From contig NZ_VANV01000009.1 of NCBI RefSeq assembly GCF_022496765.1, positions 34 through 64,033 on the forward strand: DNA of 64,000 nt, read 5' to 3'. Every line of letters starts with the position of its first letter. Position 1 is the stretch's first letter. This DNA comes from Acidaminobacter sp. JC074 (GTDB taxonomy: Bacteria > Bacillota > Clostridia > Peptostreptococcales > Acidaminobacteraceae). The position numbers and the translations under genes are program-made. The notes below the pieces were generated by a model. It worked only from the letters and a program-made list of their open reading frames with translations, did no database searches and was not told where the DNA came from. Shown here piece after piece: positions 51,293 through 59,589 of this stretch.

Positions 51293-52111
51293 CTAGCCTT
51301 TTACAGCACCACCCATGATGCCTTTTATGAAGTACTTTTGTAATGCTACAAATATAATAACAACAGGTAATACAACCATAACATTCGCTGCCATAATACT
51401 TGACCATGGGACTGCAACGGTTTCTTTTGCAAGCATGCCTAGTCTCAGTGGCAAAGTAAATTTATCACTAGACTTTAATAAAACAAGTGGCATGGTAAAT
51501 GAGTTCCAGTTGTTCACAAACTCAATTAATGTAAGTGATGTTATACCAGGTTTTAGAAGTGGTAATACCACCTTAAAGAAAATCTGATATTCTTTACAAC
51601 CATCAATTCTCGCAGCTTCAAGTAATGAATCTGGTATGTCTTCAATATACTGTTTCATAAAAAATATACCAAATACAGTCACAGAGAATGGAATGATCAA
51701 ACTGATCAGTTTGTCATACATATTCAACTTAGTTATGATTGTAAAAAGCGGCAATAATAGTACGGTTGCAGGAATTGTCATCGTTGCAACTAAAATGGTC
51801 ATTAAGACATTCTTGCCAATAAACTTTTTCTTTGCAAATGCATAACCTGCAAGTGTCGAGTTAAATACAATTAAAACAGTCGTTGATAAAGAAACAATCA
51901 AAGAGTTCATAAATGTCTTCGAAAACTTCAACAGATCCCATACCTTTGTATAATTACTAAAGGCAAATTCCTTTGGCCAAAGCGTTGGCGGAAAACTTGT
52001 GATTTCCATGTCTGTTTTGAAACTTGATATAATCAACCAATATAGTGGAATCAGAAACAGTATTGCTAAGACCCACAAAGTGATTTTACTTGTTAATCCT
52101 TTTCTCTTCAT
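51293..52111 (-). CDS. Sugar ABC transporter permease (MalG type)
   Basis: The 272-residue permease has six helices and the EAA loop DSLLEAARIDGCKEYQIFFKVVLPLLKPG before helix five. It is the second permease of the importer. TAGGAGGGATT precedes the ATG. It ends nine bases before the GT4 gene. Confidence 0.92.
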   Translation of the reverse strand: MKRKGLTSKITLWVLAILFLIPLYWLIISSFKTDMEITSFPPTLWPKEFAFSNYTKVWDLLKFSKTFMNSLIVSLSTTVLIVFNSTLAGYAFAKKKFIGKNVLMTILVATMTIPATVLLLPLFTIITKLNMYDKLISLIIPFSVTVFGIFFMKQYIEDIPDSLLEAARIDGCKEYQIFFKVVLPLLKPGITSLTLIEFVNNWNSFTMPLVLLKSSDKFTLPLRLGMLAKETVAVPWSSIMAANVMVVLPVVIIFVALQKYFIKGIMGGAVKG

Positions 52112-52119
52112 AATCCCTC

Positions 52120-53055
52120 CTATTCTACTTCTTTGCTTGCAGTCATTTTATTACGTATAAGTGTTACAATTACAAGTATTGTAAACAATACATATGACAT
52201 TGCTGCAGCTCTACCAAACTTAAAATATTTAAATGCTGAATTATAAATTAAGAACGGAATTGTCGTAGTAGAATCACCAGGACCACCGCCTGTCATAATA
52301 AAGATCTCTTGGAATACATTTAGGCAATTTACTAGTAAAAGTATAAATACAACTGTGTTCATTTTGCTTAACATAGGCCAAGTGATTTTTCTAAATGTCT
52401 GGAATTTTGAAGCCCCATCTAAAGCTGCAGCCTCATAAAGTTCAGCTGGAATGTTTTGAAGTGCCGCTAAATAGATCAGCATAAAATACCCCACACGTCT
52501 CCAGGAAGACATAATGGCTATAACTGGCATAGCTAAAGCGGATTCAGATAACCAAGACGGCCCTTTTACACCGAATATATCTAATACACCATTTATAAGC
52601 CCTTTATCACCAGAAAACAACATCATAAAAATCATACTTGCACTGATAATGGAAACAATATAAGGTGTAAAGAATACACTTCTTAAAAAACCTACACCTT
52701 TCATTTCTGTATTAACAAGTGTTGCCAAGAACATAGAACCAAGCATGGTAAGTGGTATAAATACGATACCGAAATATATTGTGTTAAAGATACTTTTTCT
52801 AAACAAAGGATCTTTAAAAATACTTACATAATTACTTAAGCCTACAAACTTACCTGGAATTTCAAACAAACCCGTTCCTAAGAGTTGCAAAGGTTTTAAA
52901 TCTTTAAAACTAACATTTAAAGCCCATATTGCAGGATAAAGTACAAATAATGAAATAATAATTAGTGAAGGTAAAATATATAAATATGCACCCCAGTCAT
53001 TTTTCTTTAATCTCATTGAGATTGTTTCTTTTTTGGATATACTGTTATGTTTCAT
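52120..53055 (-). CDS. Sugar ABC transporter permease (MalF type)
   Basis: The 311-residue permease has six helices, a charged N-terminus and the EAA loop AELYEAAALDGASKFQTFRKITWPMLSK. It pairs with the MalG-type permease encoded eight bases downstream. GGGGGCAT precedes the ATG. The transporter ATPase is not in this operon, as is common for Firmicutes that share one MsmK-type ATPase. Confidence 0.92.
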   Translation of the reverse strand: MKHNSISKKETISMRLKKNDWGAYLYILPSLIIISLFVLYPAIWALNVSFKDLKPLQLLGTGLFEIPGKFVGLSNYVSIFKDPLFRKSIFNTIYFGIVFIPLTMLGSMFLATLVNTEMKGVGFLRSVFFTPYIVSIISASMIFMMLFSGDKGLINGVLDIFGVKGPSWLSESALAMPVIAIMSSWRRVGYFMLIYLAALQNIPAELYEAAALDGASKFQTFRKITWPMLSKMNTVVFILLLVNCLNVFQEIFIMTGGGPGDSTTTIPFLIYNSAFKYFKFGRAAAMSYVLFTILVIVTLIRNKMTASKEVE

Positions 53056-53101
53056 ATGCCCCCTTCATATAGTAAGGGGAGAAAACTCTCCCCCTAGTCA
53101 T

Positions 53102-54481
53102 TTAATTCTCATCTAAAATTTTATTACCCATTTCTTCAATGTTCATTAAAGCTTCTTCAGGTGTTAATTGACCTGTCATAACTTGATTTAATTGAGATTG
53201 ATAAACTTCCTCTTCTACTCTAATCCATCCTGTAGATGGTGTAGAAATTGATGGGTATTCAAAACCTTTAATAAATACTAAAAGTTCTGGATGCTCTTTA
53301 AAGTAGTCAGTGTCTTTCATATCTTTTCTAATAGGTACTCTGAATGGGTAGTAATTGCCATCGTCAGCAACTTCACCCTTCATTAACATTTCTTGACCTT
53401 CTTTAGAACCTAAGAATTCAATCAACAATTTACTTGCTGCTAACTTCTGGTCTTCAACACCTACAGGTACTGTTAACATATATGGACCAATATCTGCTGC
53501 TCTACCTGCAGAACCAGCTGGTACTTCTGCTGCTGATACTTCAAATGGATTACCATTTTTCCAAATATCAGTTACACCCCATGGACCTTGGAACTCCATA
53601 GCTGTGATACCATTTCTAAAGTCAGCCATTACATCACCACCATTTTTGTTAGCTGTATCTGGTGGACATACTTCCTGAACAAGCTTTGAGTAAAATTCTA
53701 AAGCTGCTTTACCTTCATCAGAGTTAATAGCAATTCTTTCTTTACCATCTACTTCTTTAATAAGTTCAGCACCTGCTTGAGTTACAAACATATTGAACAT
53801 CCAAGTGATGTCATGAGATTGCTTACCAATTAAACCTAAACCATATTGATCAATAGTACCGTCGCCATCTTTATCAATTGTTAGTGTCTTAGCATATTCA
53901 TACAATTCATCCCATGTTTCTGGTGCTTTGTCTAAACCCGCTTCATCAAACATAGTCTTGTTATAAACCAATTGGATTGAATGACCCATCCATGGATAAC
54001 CAAATAAAGAACCATCAAACTCACCAAGCTGCCAAATTTGATCAAAGAATAAATCTTTATTACCACCAAAATCACCAGTTAACTCAACAAATCCGCCTTG
54101 CTCACCAATCGCTTGAACATGTCTATATGGCACTTGGATAACTTCTGGTGCTTCTCCAGATAAAATAAGTGATAAAACTTTCTGTGCGTCTTGTGTACCA
54201 CCTAATAAATTCACCTTAATGTTTGGATTCTTAGCTTCAAATGCATCTAGGATTTCTCTAATAGCTTTACCTCTACCAGAATCTTCTGCCCATACGATTT
54301 GCATTGAAATTTCTACATCTTCCTCAACTTCTTCTAATTCTACAGGTTCTGTTACAGCTTCTGTTTCAGTTTCCGTAACCGCTTCATTAGAAACGTTTTC
54401 CTCAGCTGTATTACTAGACCCACAACCGACAGCAACAAGCACTAACATAAGTGATAGCAATACTGCAATAAATCTTTTCAT
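53102..54481 (-). CDS. Sugar ABC transporter substrate-binding lipoprotein (family 1)
   Basis: The 459-residue lipoprotein has a lipobox (VAVGCGSS) and a family-1 fold: NPNIKVNLLGGTQDAQKVLSLILSGEAPEV, DGSLFGYPWMGHSIQLVYNKTMFDEAGL, FRNGITAMEFQGPWGV. It delivers a sugar or glycoside to the two permeases. A Glu/Thr-rich linker follows the signal. GAGGGGGATT precedes the ATG. It is the first gene of the operon. Confidence 0.92.
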   Translation of the reverse strand: MKRFIAVLLSLMLVLVAVGCGSSNTAEENVSNEAVTETETEAVTEPVELEEVEEDVEISMQIVWAEDSGRGKAIREILDAFEAKNPNIKVNLLGGTQDAQKVLSLILSGEAPEVIQVPYRHVQAIGEQGGFVELTGDFGGNKDLFFDQIWQLGEFDGSLFGYPWMGHSIQLVYNKTMFDEAGLDKAPETWDELYEYAKTLTIDKDGDGTIDQYGLGLIGKQSHDITWMFNMFVTQAGAELIKEVDGKERIAINSDEGKAALEFYSKLVQEVCPPDTANKNGGDVMADFRNGITAMEFQGPWGVTDIWKNGNPFEVSAAEVPAGSAGRAADIGPYMLTVPVGVEDQKLAASKLLIEFLGSKEGQEMLMKGEVADDGNYYPFRVPIRKDMKDTDYFKEHPELLVFIKGFEYPSISTPSTGWIRVEEEVYQSQLNQVMTGQLTPEEALMNIEEMGNKILDEN

Positions 54482-54516
54482 TTAATCCCCCTCGTAAAAA
54501 TCGAATTTTCATATAC

Positions 54517-54538
54517 AAATGTCCTTCGTAGGACATTT
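54517..54538. promoter_or_regulatory. 22-bp perfect palindrome upstream of the importer
   Basis: AAATGTCCT-TCGT-AGGACATTT is perfect with a central CG-containing loop. Its AATGTC/GACATT ends match those of the 19-bp motif. A 14-bp palindrome CATTTTGCAAAATG (54553-54566) lies just before the 19-bp copy. It could be a second operator or a leader hairpin. Confidence 0.5.
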
Positions 54539-54562
54539 TAAGATAATAAGGTCATTTTGCAA

Positions 54563-54581
54563 AATGTCTCTCGTTGTCATT
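54563..54581 (-). promoter_or_regulatory. 19-bp operator-like motif at the importer promoter (copy B)
   Basis: AATGACAACGAGAGACATT on the - strand matches 18 of 19 bases of the copy in front of GH13_18. It begins directly after the -10 element and covers the predicted start of transcription, a repressing position. Confidence 0.6.
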
Positions 54582-54610
54582 ACTATAGCATAGTTTTTTT
54601 TTCTGTGCAA
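54582..54610 (-). promoter_or_regulatory. Promoter of the sugar importer operon
   Basis: TTGCAC (54610-54605), 17 bases and TATAGT (54587-54582) on the - strand form a plausible sigma-A promoter. Confidence 0.6.
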
Positions 54611-54642
54611 TACACAATTTGAAAATTATTCAACAATTCAAA

Positions 54643-54666
54643 AAATAGCAGGATATCCCGCTATTT
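54643..54666 (-). terminator. Terminator of the glycerate kinase gene
   Basis: Arms AAATAGCAGG / CCCGCTATTT (one G-T pair on the RNA) with an ATAT loop are followed by TTTTTT on the - strand. Confidence 0.65.
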
Positions 54667-55761
54667 TGTAAGCCATGATTTAACATGCTCTTCAATTAAT
54701 TTCCTAAGTGATGTTTCTGGATCTCTTAATGATTCATCAATACCAGAGACAGTAGGCACGACTGAAAATACCTTTTCAAAATCAGTTACATCAGTTTCCA
54801 TGATACCACAAATAGCAATTGTTCTGATTTTTTGTCTAGATGTTCTATTAAGAATCCCTGATAGCACTTTTCCCCTAGAGGTTTGACTATCTATCTTCCC
54901 CTCACCTGTAATAACTAAGTCATATTTCTTTATTAAATCATCAAAAGAAAGCGCATCTAATACCAAGTCTATCCCACTTTTTAAGATGCCTGAAAAGAAG
55001 GTTACAAAACAAAAACCTAAGCCGCCTGCTGCACCAGAACCAGCCAGTTCGTGTTTACTACCAAACACATGACTGACAACATCTGCATAACGGACCATGC
55101 CTTCTTCTAGAAGATGACACATGTCAGGAGTTGCCCCCTTTTGTGGTGAAAAAGTATAGGTAGCACCATGGTCACCCAACAAGGGATTATCGACATCACA
55201 GGCTACCTCTACTCGGACGTCTTGCAAACGTCTGATAAAGTCATCTGCTTCAAATCGAGCAACCCACTTTAAGTCTTTTCCTGACAAGTCCGTCATTAAG
55301 CTGTCCTTGTCATCATAGAATTTGACACCTAAGGCCTCTAACATGCCTAGACCGCCGTCATTGGTAGAAGTCCCACCTATGCCAATAACAAAATGCTTTG
55401 CCCCTCTTTTAAGAGCATCATCAATCATCATCCCCAAGCCATAGCTAGAGGTCAAAAGAGGATTTCTCTCATCATCTCCTAACAGAGACAGACCACAGGC
55501 AACAGCGCTTTCAATCACTGCTTCACCTTGGTCAGTTAAAAGATAATAGCCCTCTATCATTCGACCCAAAGGGTCTTTTATTTCGATCTTTATACGCTTA
55601 CCATTTATTTTATTTTTTAAAGCCTCAATAACACCTTCTCCACCATCAGAGATAGAAACGACGTCAACTTGATCATGAATCAAAACTTCTTTCACGATTT
55701 GTCCAACTGCCTCTGAACTTAAAGTACCTTTGAACGAATCGGATGCAACCAGTATATTCAT
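54661..55761 (-). CDS. glxK: Glycerate kinase (GlxK/GarK family)
   Basis: The 366-residue kinase has ILVASDSFKGTLSSEAVG, SISDGGEGVIEAL, GIGGTSTNDGGLGMLEALG, PLLGDHGATYTFSPQKGA and SGAAGGLGFCFV, all features of the GlxK family, which phosphorylates D-glycerate to 2-phosphoglycerate. I start at the ATG after AAGGAGGCATAT. The upstream gene is a CdaR-type regulator. Downstream is the sugar operon with a glucosylglycerate-phosphorylase-like enzyme, whose product would be D-glycerate. Confidence 0.9.
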   Translation of the reverse strand: MNILVASDSFKGTLSSEAVGQIVKEVLIHDQVDVVSISDGGEGVIEALKNKINGKRIKIEIKDPLGRMIEGYYLLTDQGEAVIESAVACGLSLLGDDERNPLLTSSYGLGMMIDDALKRGAKHFVIGIGGTSTNDGGLGMLEALGVKFYDDKDSLMTDLSGKDLKWVARFEADDFIRRLQDVRVEVACDVDNPLLGDHGATYTFSPQKGATPDMCHLLEEGMVRYADVVSHVFGSKHELAGSGAAGGLGFCFVTFFSGILKSGIDLVLDALSFDDLIKKYDLVITGEGKIDSQTSRGKVLSGILNRTSRQKIRTIAICGIMETDVTDFEKVFSVVPTVSGIDESLRDPETSLRKLIEEHVKSWLTK

Positions 55762-55842
55762 ATATGCCTCCTTGTCCACCCAATTATAGAATGTCATTTA
55801 AAATCATGATATGTTATGGAAAACAGTTTTTCATGTCTTAAA

Positions 55843-56973
55843 TTACAAATAGAAATAATCCTTTAGCTTGACTGCCATATACAGTACAAGCAAATCATTT
55901 AACTTTCTTGGATTGTAGCCAGTTTGTTTAGACAACTTATTCAAACGATACTGAAAGGTATTTTTATGTATATACATTAAGTCTGCAGCTTTGCTGATAG
56001 AACCATTTTCTTTTACAAACATATCAATTAATTCTGCATACTCTTTTACATGTTCAGAATCTAGACTTGAAAAAACCTTATGAAAAAAACGTTCTGCTAT
56101 GTTTTTGGGAATAGAATCTATAATCATTCCCATGTCTATTTGGTCATATAACTGAATAACATGACTTTGATGAAGCGTTGTCTTTAAGGCAATCTTACCT
56201 TCATTGTATGATTTCTTTAAATCTAGTATATGGGTATAAGCATTGCCTATTCCATACCTAAACTCTATTTTTAAAGTCTCTTTCAAGTAGTCATTTAAAT
56301 TATTCAGCTTATGAATTAAGATCTGGTCATCCACTTCATGTGTGACAATCATCAAGTTGCCTTGATAATAAAGGGTTAAGTCTGAATCACTTAAATATTT
56401 TTTTAAGGTAGACGTATAATCAAAATGATCTGGTACAAGGGATATATCATTTTCCTTAGAGTTACGACCAATGACAATGACACGTCTTTTTTTAAGCGCC
56501 TCTAGACCAAACATTCGAAGTCTTGTATTTAACCAAGTCTCATCAATATCTTCTTCAAAAGAAGATGTAATAATGGTATCAAAAAATTGTAGGAGCTTTT
56601 CATTTTTAAACTGCTTCGATTGGTTGTAAAGGTGCTCTTTGATTAAGATTTCAGTCATCTTTTTAATGATTTCACCGTACTTTAAGACCTCTTTGCCTTT
56701 GCCGGTAATACCTATAACACCAACAATATTGTCTTCTAAAAATATCGGTAGATTAATCCCTGCCACAGCCCCTTGGTATTCATTGTCAAAGTATATGATC
56801 AATTCATTTCTAGATTCCAAGACCTTTTTAGCACCACCATGGAAATCACCGATACGCTTATCATCTGTACTGGCTATTATGATGCCTTGATCATTCATCA
56901 AATTAATGTCTTCTTCTATTATCTTTGAAATATTATCTACAATATCTTGTGCAATCACACGATTCAGTTCCAT
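55843..56973 (-). CDS. CdaR-family (sugar diacid/glycerate) transcriptional regulator
   Basis: The 376-residue protein starts with a diacid-recognition domain (residues about 4-135: AQDIVDNISKIIEEDINLMNDQGIIIASTD, GVIGITGKGKEV) and ends with a PucR-type helix-turn-helix (NGSISKAADLMYIHKNTFQYRLNKLSKQTG). CdaR activates glycerate and sugar-diacid genes in E. coli, including a glycerate kinase. Here it is 81 bases upstream of glxK on the same strand, so it likely controls glxK in response to glycerate. A 16-bp palindrome lies about 40 bases before its start. Confidence 0.9.
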   Translation of the reverse strand: MELNRVIAQDIVDNISKIIEEDINLMNDQGIIIASTDDKRIGDFHGGAKKVLESRNELIIYFDNEYQGAVAGINLPIFLEDNIVGVIGITGKGKEVLKYGEIIKKMTEILIKEHLYNQSKQFKNEKLLQFFDTIITSSFEEDIDETWLNTRLRMFGLEALKKRRVIVIGRNSKENDISLVPDHFDYTSTLKKYLSDSDLTLYYQGNLMIVTHEVDDQILIHKLNNLNDYLKETLKIEFRYGIGNAYTHILDLKKSYNEGKIALKTTLHQSHVIQLYDQIDMGMIIDSIPKNIAERFFHKVFSSLDSEHVKEYAELIDMFVKENGSISKAADLMYIHKNTFQYRLNKLSKQTGYNPRKLNDLLVLYMAVKLKDYFYL

Positions 56974-57014
56974 AAGCCACCTCCAATTTCATTTTACGTC
57001 ATAAAAATCACTTT

Positions 57015-57030
57015 TTCTAGGTTCCTAGAA
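57015..57030. promoter_or_regulatory. Palindrome upstream of the CdaR-type gene
   Basis: TTCTAGG-TT-CCTAGAA is a perfect 16-bp palindrome 42 bases before the regulator start. It may be an autoregulatory site. I could not define a promoter around it. Confidence 0.4.
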
Positions 57031-57073
57031 CCAATAAATAGAATTATTAACGCATCATATTGGTCTGTGTACT

Positions 57074-57100
57074 AAAAAAAGCCTACTCCTAAGAGTAGAC
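57074..57100 (-). terminator. Terminator of glnS
   Basis: GTCTACTC / GAGTAGGC (8 pairs, one G-T) with a 4-base loop is followed by seven T on the - strand. Confidence 0.75.
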
Positions 57101-57105
57101 TTGAT

Positions 57106-58716
57106 TTATTTCTTATGTGTACCTTTTAGACTGACAATCCTATGAATCAAATCTTTGTTTTCCATATAATAATAACCCATTCTGATAAACTGGAACCTAT
57201 CTGTACCTGATTCAAAGACTTTATCTAGCCCCTCTTCAACACGACCTTTAGTAATGACCAGTGAATTTGGATTAACGGACTCTATCAAAGTATCATCTGA
57301 AGGCGTCTCTAAAAAGAGCTCTTCATAGGTTCTAATTTCAATTTCACGACTTTTCGCAGATACCCAGTGAATGGTGCCTTTTACTTTTCTACCAGTAAAA
57401 CCTGTACCGGACTTGGTTTCTGGATCATAAGTACAGTGAAGTTCAGTAATTTCACCTGAATCATCTTTGATGATATCATGACATTTAATAAAGAAACCAT
57501 GTTTGAGTCTAACTTCTCCGCCTAAAACAAGTCGTTTGTATTTAGCCGGTGGATTTTCACTAAAATCATCTTTTTCAATGTAGATCTCTTTGGTTAAAGT
57601 GATGTCACGTTTTCCAAAAGACGCATCTTTAAAGTGATTGTCAGCAACAAGTGCTTGATCTGACTCTAAATTGGTAATCACAACTTTTAAGGGATTCACA
57701 ACCGTCATAAAACAAGGCGCCGATAGTTTGAGTTCTTCTCTGACAAAATACTCTAAAAGCTTGTAATCAATAGTCGACTCATTTTTAGGTACACCTATTT
57801 CCTCAAGAAAATCAAATATCATTTTAGGTGTGATGCCACGCTTTTTTAACCCCTTCAAAGTAGGTAGCCTAGGATCATCCCAGCCTTCTAATACACCAGA
57901 AGCAACCAATTGCTTTAAGTATCTTTTTGATGTCACCACGCCTGTTAAATTAAGTCTTCCAAACTCAATTTGTCTTGGTAGTGGTTTATCTAAATTTAAA
58001 TTATTTAAAACCCATTCATATAGGGGTCTATGGTTAACAAATTCATTAGAACACAAGGAATGCGTAACACCCTCAATGTAATCTTGAATTGGGTGGGCAT
58101 AGTCATACATTGGATATATACACCACTTATCACCTGTACGGTAATGGTCTTTCTTTAAGATTCTGTAGATAACAGGATCTCTCATATAAAGATTGGGACT
58201 GGCCATGTCAATCTTAGCACGAAGCACACACCCGCCTTCTTCAATTTCACCCAAACGCATCTTTTCAAACAAGTCTAGATTATCTTCAATTGACCTGTCT
58301 CTATAAGGACTATTTGTGCCTTTTTCTGTTAAGGTCCCTCTATAAGTACGCATCTCATCTTGCGTAAGATCACATACATAAGCCAAACCTTTATTAATAA
58401 GCTCAAGTGCATAGTCGTATATTTGGTCTGAGTAATCAGAACCAAAATAAGCTTCCTGTCCATAATCAAAACCCATCCACTTGAAGTCATCTTCTATGGC
58501 ATGAACATACTCTATGTCCTCTTTTGTAGGGTTGGTATCATCAAATCTCAGATTAAACTTGCCATCAAACTTCTTGGCCATCTGGTAAGATATATTGATA
58601 GCAAATGCTGACCCAATGTGTAAATACCCGTTAGGCTCTGGTGGGAACCTGGTTACAATCTTATTATGTTTACCTGCTTCTACTTCTTTTCTAATTATTT
58701 TTTCTATAAAGTTCAT
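57106..58716 (-). CDS. glnS: Glutaminyl-tRNA synthetase
   Basis: The 536-residue class I synthetase has RFPPEPNGYLHIGSAFAIN (HIGH motif), the GlnRS-type LRFDDTNPTKEDIEYV, YPMYDYAHPIQDYIEGVTHSLCSNEF and a KMSKS-like VVTSKRYLKQL. The C-terminal beta-barrels follow (VNPLKVVITNL, HWVSAKSREIEIRTYE). It charges tRNA-Gln directly; many Bacillota instead use misacylation and GatCAB. AGAAGGAGGAG precedes the ATG. A 24-codon ORF with three Gln codons lies just upstream. Confidence 0.93.
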   Translation of the reverse strand: MNFIEKIIRKEVEAGKHNKIVTRFPPEPNGYLHIGSAFAINISYQMAKKFDGKFNLRFDDTNPTKEDIEYVHAIEDDFKWMGFDYGQEAYFGSDYSDQIYDYALELINKGLAYVCDLTQDEMRTYRGTLTEKGTNSPYRDRSIEDNLDLFEKMRLGEIEEGGCVLRAKIDMASPNLYMRDPVIYRILKKDHYRTGDKWCIYPMYDYAHPIQDYIEGVTHSLCSNEFVNHRPLYEWVLNNLNLDKPLPRQIEFGRLNLTGVVTSKRYLKQLVASGVLEGWDDPRLPTLKGLKKRGITPKMIFDFLEEIGVPKNESTIDYKLLEYFVREELKLSAPCFMTVVNPLKVVITNLESDQALVADNHFKDASFGKRDITLTKEIYIEKDDFSENPPAKYKRLVLGGEVRLKHGFFIKCHDIIKDDSGEITELHCTYDPETKSGTGFTGRKVKGTIHWVSAKSREIEIRTYEELFLETPSDDTLIESVNPNSLVITKGRVEEGLDKVFESGTDRFQFIRMGYYYMENKDLIHRIVSLKGTHKK

Positions 58717-58747
58717 TTTCTCCTCCTTCTACTATATGCCAACATGT

Positions 58748-58822
58748 TTAAAAGTTCTGTTGATATATTTGAAGAACAAGTTCAACGAACGAATTTATCT
58801 CATTTCTTGCCCCATGATTCAT
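58748..58822 (-). CDS. Possible leader peptide of glnS (24 aa, Gln-rich end)
   Basis: A 24-codon frame reads MNHGARNEINSF and ends LQIYQQNF, with three Gln codons in five residues. AAAGGAG lies three bases before the ATG, and a promoter (TTGCAC-17-TACAAT) lies about 25 bases further up. It is therefore probably the first open frame on the glnS message. Stalling at Gln codons when charged tRNA-Gln is short could control glnS. I see no clear terminator between it and glnS, so the mechanism is open and the frame may be chance. Confidence 0.4.
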   Translation of the reverse strand: MNHGARNEINSFVELVLQIYQQNF

Positions 58823-58845
58823 CACTCTCCTTTATTTTAAGAGCT

Positions 58846-58874
58846 ATTGTATAATAAATACCTACAATGTGCAA
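58846..58874 (-). promoter_or_regulatory. Promoter of the glnS leader/glnS message
   Basis: TTGCAC (58874-58869), 17 bases and TACAAT (58851-58846) on the - strand fit sigma-A. It lies just after the cyclase-family gene, so glnS need not depend on that gene's transcription. No T-box features (AGGGUGGNACCGCG) are present. Confidence 0.5.
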
Positions 58875-58877
58875 GTC

Positions 58878-59501
58878 TTATTTTGTCGCTATAGCACGTA
58901 TAGGTGAGCCATCTGCTTGTTTGATCTTAAGCGGCAAGACATGAAGTGTAAATACATCATCTAACCGATCTAGGTTAGTCAGATTTTCTATCATAACCAT
59001 GTCCTCTTTTAAGAGAATTTTATGTACATCAAAATCATGATTGTCCATAAGATCCACTGAAATACAATCCACACCTAGTCCCTTTAAATGAAGAGACGCT
59101 AGATAATCAGCAGCTTCAGTTGTGAGCGCTGGAAACCCATTAAAATAGTCTTTCCTTCCCCACTTCTTATCCCAACCAGTCTTTAGAAGGACAAAATCCA
59201 CATCAGATAAATCATACTTCTTTAAATGGTCTAAAGAAACATCTCTAATGCAGTCTGTACAGTCAACGACTATGGCATTTCCAACAAAGTGATGGACTGC
59301 AAAATCGTCTAAGTTTTTACCCTGATCAAGCATATGGCTTGGTGCATCCATGTGGGTGCCGGTATGAGAATACATGGTCAAAAGTTTTTCTCTAAAACCG
59401 TCCTTTTCCATGGTACAAGCTGTCACCAGCTTTGGTTTTTCTGTACCTGGAAACACAGGCATTTCCTCTTCTAAAATATGTGTTAAGTCTATGACTCTCA
59501 T
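58878..59501 (-). CDS. Cyclase-family metal-dependent hydrolase (kynurenine formamidase-like)
   Basis: The 207-residue protein has MRVIDLTHILEEEMPVFPGT, the metal motif HTGTHMDAPSHML and the later KTGWDKKWG and GVDCISVDLMDNHDFDVHKILLKEDMVMIENL stretches, all features of the cyclase superfamily (KynB and isatin hydrolase relatives). It should hydrolyse an amide or ester bond. I start at the ATG behind AAAGGAGGC; an upstream in-frame extension is non-coding. Substrate unknown. Confidence 0.85.
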   Translation of the reverse strand: MRVIDLTHILEEEMPVFPGTEKPKLVTACTMEKDGFREKLLTMYSHTGTHMDAPSHMLDQGKNLDDFAVHHFVGNAIVVDCTDCIRDVSLDHLKKYDLSDVDFVLLKTGWDKKWGRKDYFNGFPALTTEAADYLASLHLKGLGVDCISVDLMDNHDFDVHKILLKEDMVMIENLTNLDRLDDVFTLHVLPLKIKQADGSPIRAIATK

Positions 59502-59589
59502 ATAGCCTCCTTTTATATAAAACTTTTTTGAATATTCACACTTTATTTGAGTATAATAAGAATAACCACTATTTGACAAGGAGAACACT

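Noticed and set aside
58595..58840. Two overlapping + strand frames antisense to glnS start and leader
   Set aside because: They shadow glnS and its upstream region, with poor ribosome sites and unusual amino-acid composition.
58717..58870. T-box riboswitch upstream of glnS
   Set aside because: No AGGGUGGNACCGCG-type core or large stem I is present, and the region is too short.
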